This document shows positions 5,673 to 5,767 of a DNA stretch of 5,767 nt, piece after piece. The notes under the pieces were generated by a model. That model searched no databases, had not been told where the DNA came from, and was given only the letters and a program-made list of their open reading frames with translations. This DNA is from a bacterium (GTDB lineage Bacteria > Patescibacteriota > Microgenomatia > JAADGY01). The position numbers were made by a program, and so were the translations under genes. The stretch's first letter is position 1, and each line of letters begins with the position of its first letter. The stretch is from NCBI GenBank assembly GCA_013152165.1, contig JAADGY010000086.1, positions 1 through 5,767 on the forward strand, written 5' to 3'.

Positions 5673-5767
5673 ACTCCCCCTCCACCTTATCTCCCTCTTC
5701 ATCCACATTCCTAGCCAGCCCTTCCGCCTTGGCCAACAGTTGTTTCAACCGCCCCATTACATCACCT
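5671..5767 (-). CDS. 3' end of an unidentified gene, cut by the window edge
   Basis: The frame read from 5766 is open for 31 codons and ends in TAA at 5671-5673. The peptide begins GDVMGRLKQLLAKAEGLA and finishes in a very acidic tail (DEEGDKVEGE). It looks like an amphipathic helix followed by a disordered C-terminus. Codon use (many G-ending codons) resembles that of the neighbouring genes and the strand is the same, so it is probably the end of a longer protein. An ATG at 5757, preceded by AGGTG at 5763-5767, would allow a 28-residue peptide instead, but that is less likely. The family was not recognised. The mre promoter downstream makes it a separate transcription unit, at least in part. 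Confidence 0.6.
   Translation of the reverse strand, partial: GDVMGRLKQLLAKAEGLARNVDEEGDKVEGE

Overview
The window is a compact stretch of bacterial chromosome with every supported gene on the minus strand. Read in the direction of transcription (right to left) it holds the 3' end of an unidentified gene, a short spacer with heptanucleotide repeats, and then five tightly packed genes: an mreB-like actin, mreC, mreD, a class B penicillin-binding protein (PBP2/MrdA) and dprA. After them come a separately promoted small helix-turn-helix (excisionase/MerR-type) protein and a second patch of degenerate heptamers. No rRNA, tRNA, CRISPR or transposase was seen.

Likely organism: small overlapping genes, moderate GC (mid-40s percent by eye), short and diverged versions of Mre proteins, few Shine-Dalgarno sites and simple 7-bp tandem repeats between genes all suggest a Candidate Phyla Radiation bacterium (Patescibacteria, perhaps a Microgenomates-type lineage). 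This is inference without a database search. TGA ends mreB, mreC and the HTH gene at positions that fit their families, so the code is standard bacterial, not the TGA=Gly code of Gracilibacteria/Absconditabacteria.

The block from 5503 to 476 looks like one operon. A sigma70-type promoter (TTGGAC-N16-TATAAT) lies directly against the mreB ATG, and junctions are an ATGA overlap (mreB/mreC), a 3-nt gap (mreC/mreD), a 2-nt gap (mreD/PBP2) and an 11-nt overlap (PBP2/dprA). MreB, MreC and MreD would form the elongation scaffold and PBP2 the transpeptidase that cross-links lateral-wall peptidoglycan. The usual SEDS partner RodA is not in the window. DprA, which loads RecA on incoming single-stranded DNA during transformation, occupies the end of the operon.

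Two points stand out. First, the MreB homologue has the actin fold signatures but has lost the residues known to matter for ATP hydrolysis: Glu to Lys140, the phosphate-2 Asp to Tyr162 and Thr to Val167. The wall-elongation system may therefore be organised by a non-hydrolysing pseudo-actin. Second, both promoters recognised here place the predicted transcription start at, or 4 nt before, the start codon, which points to leaderless translation in this organism.
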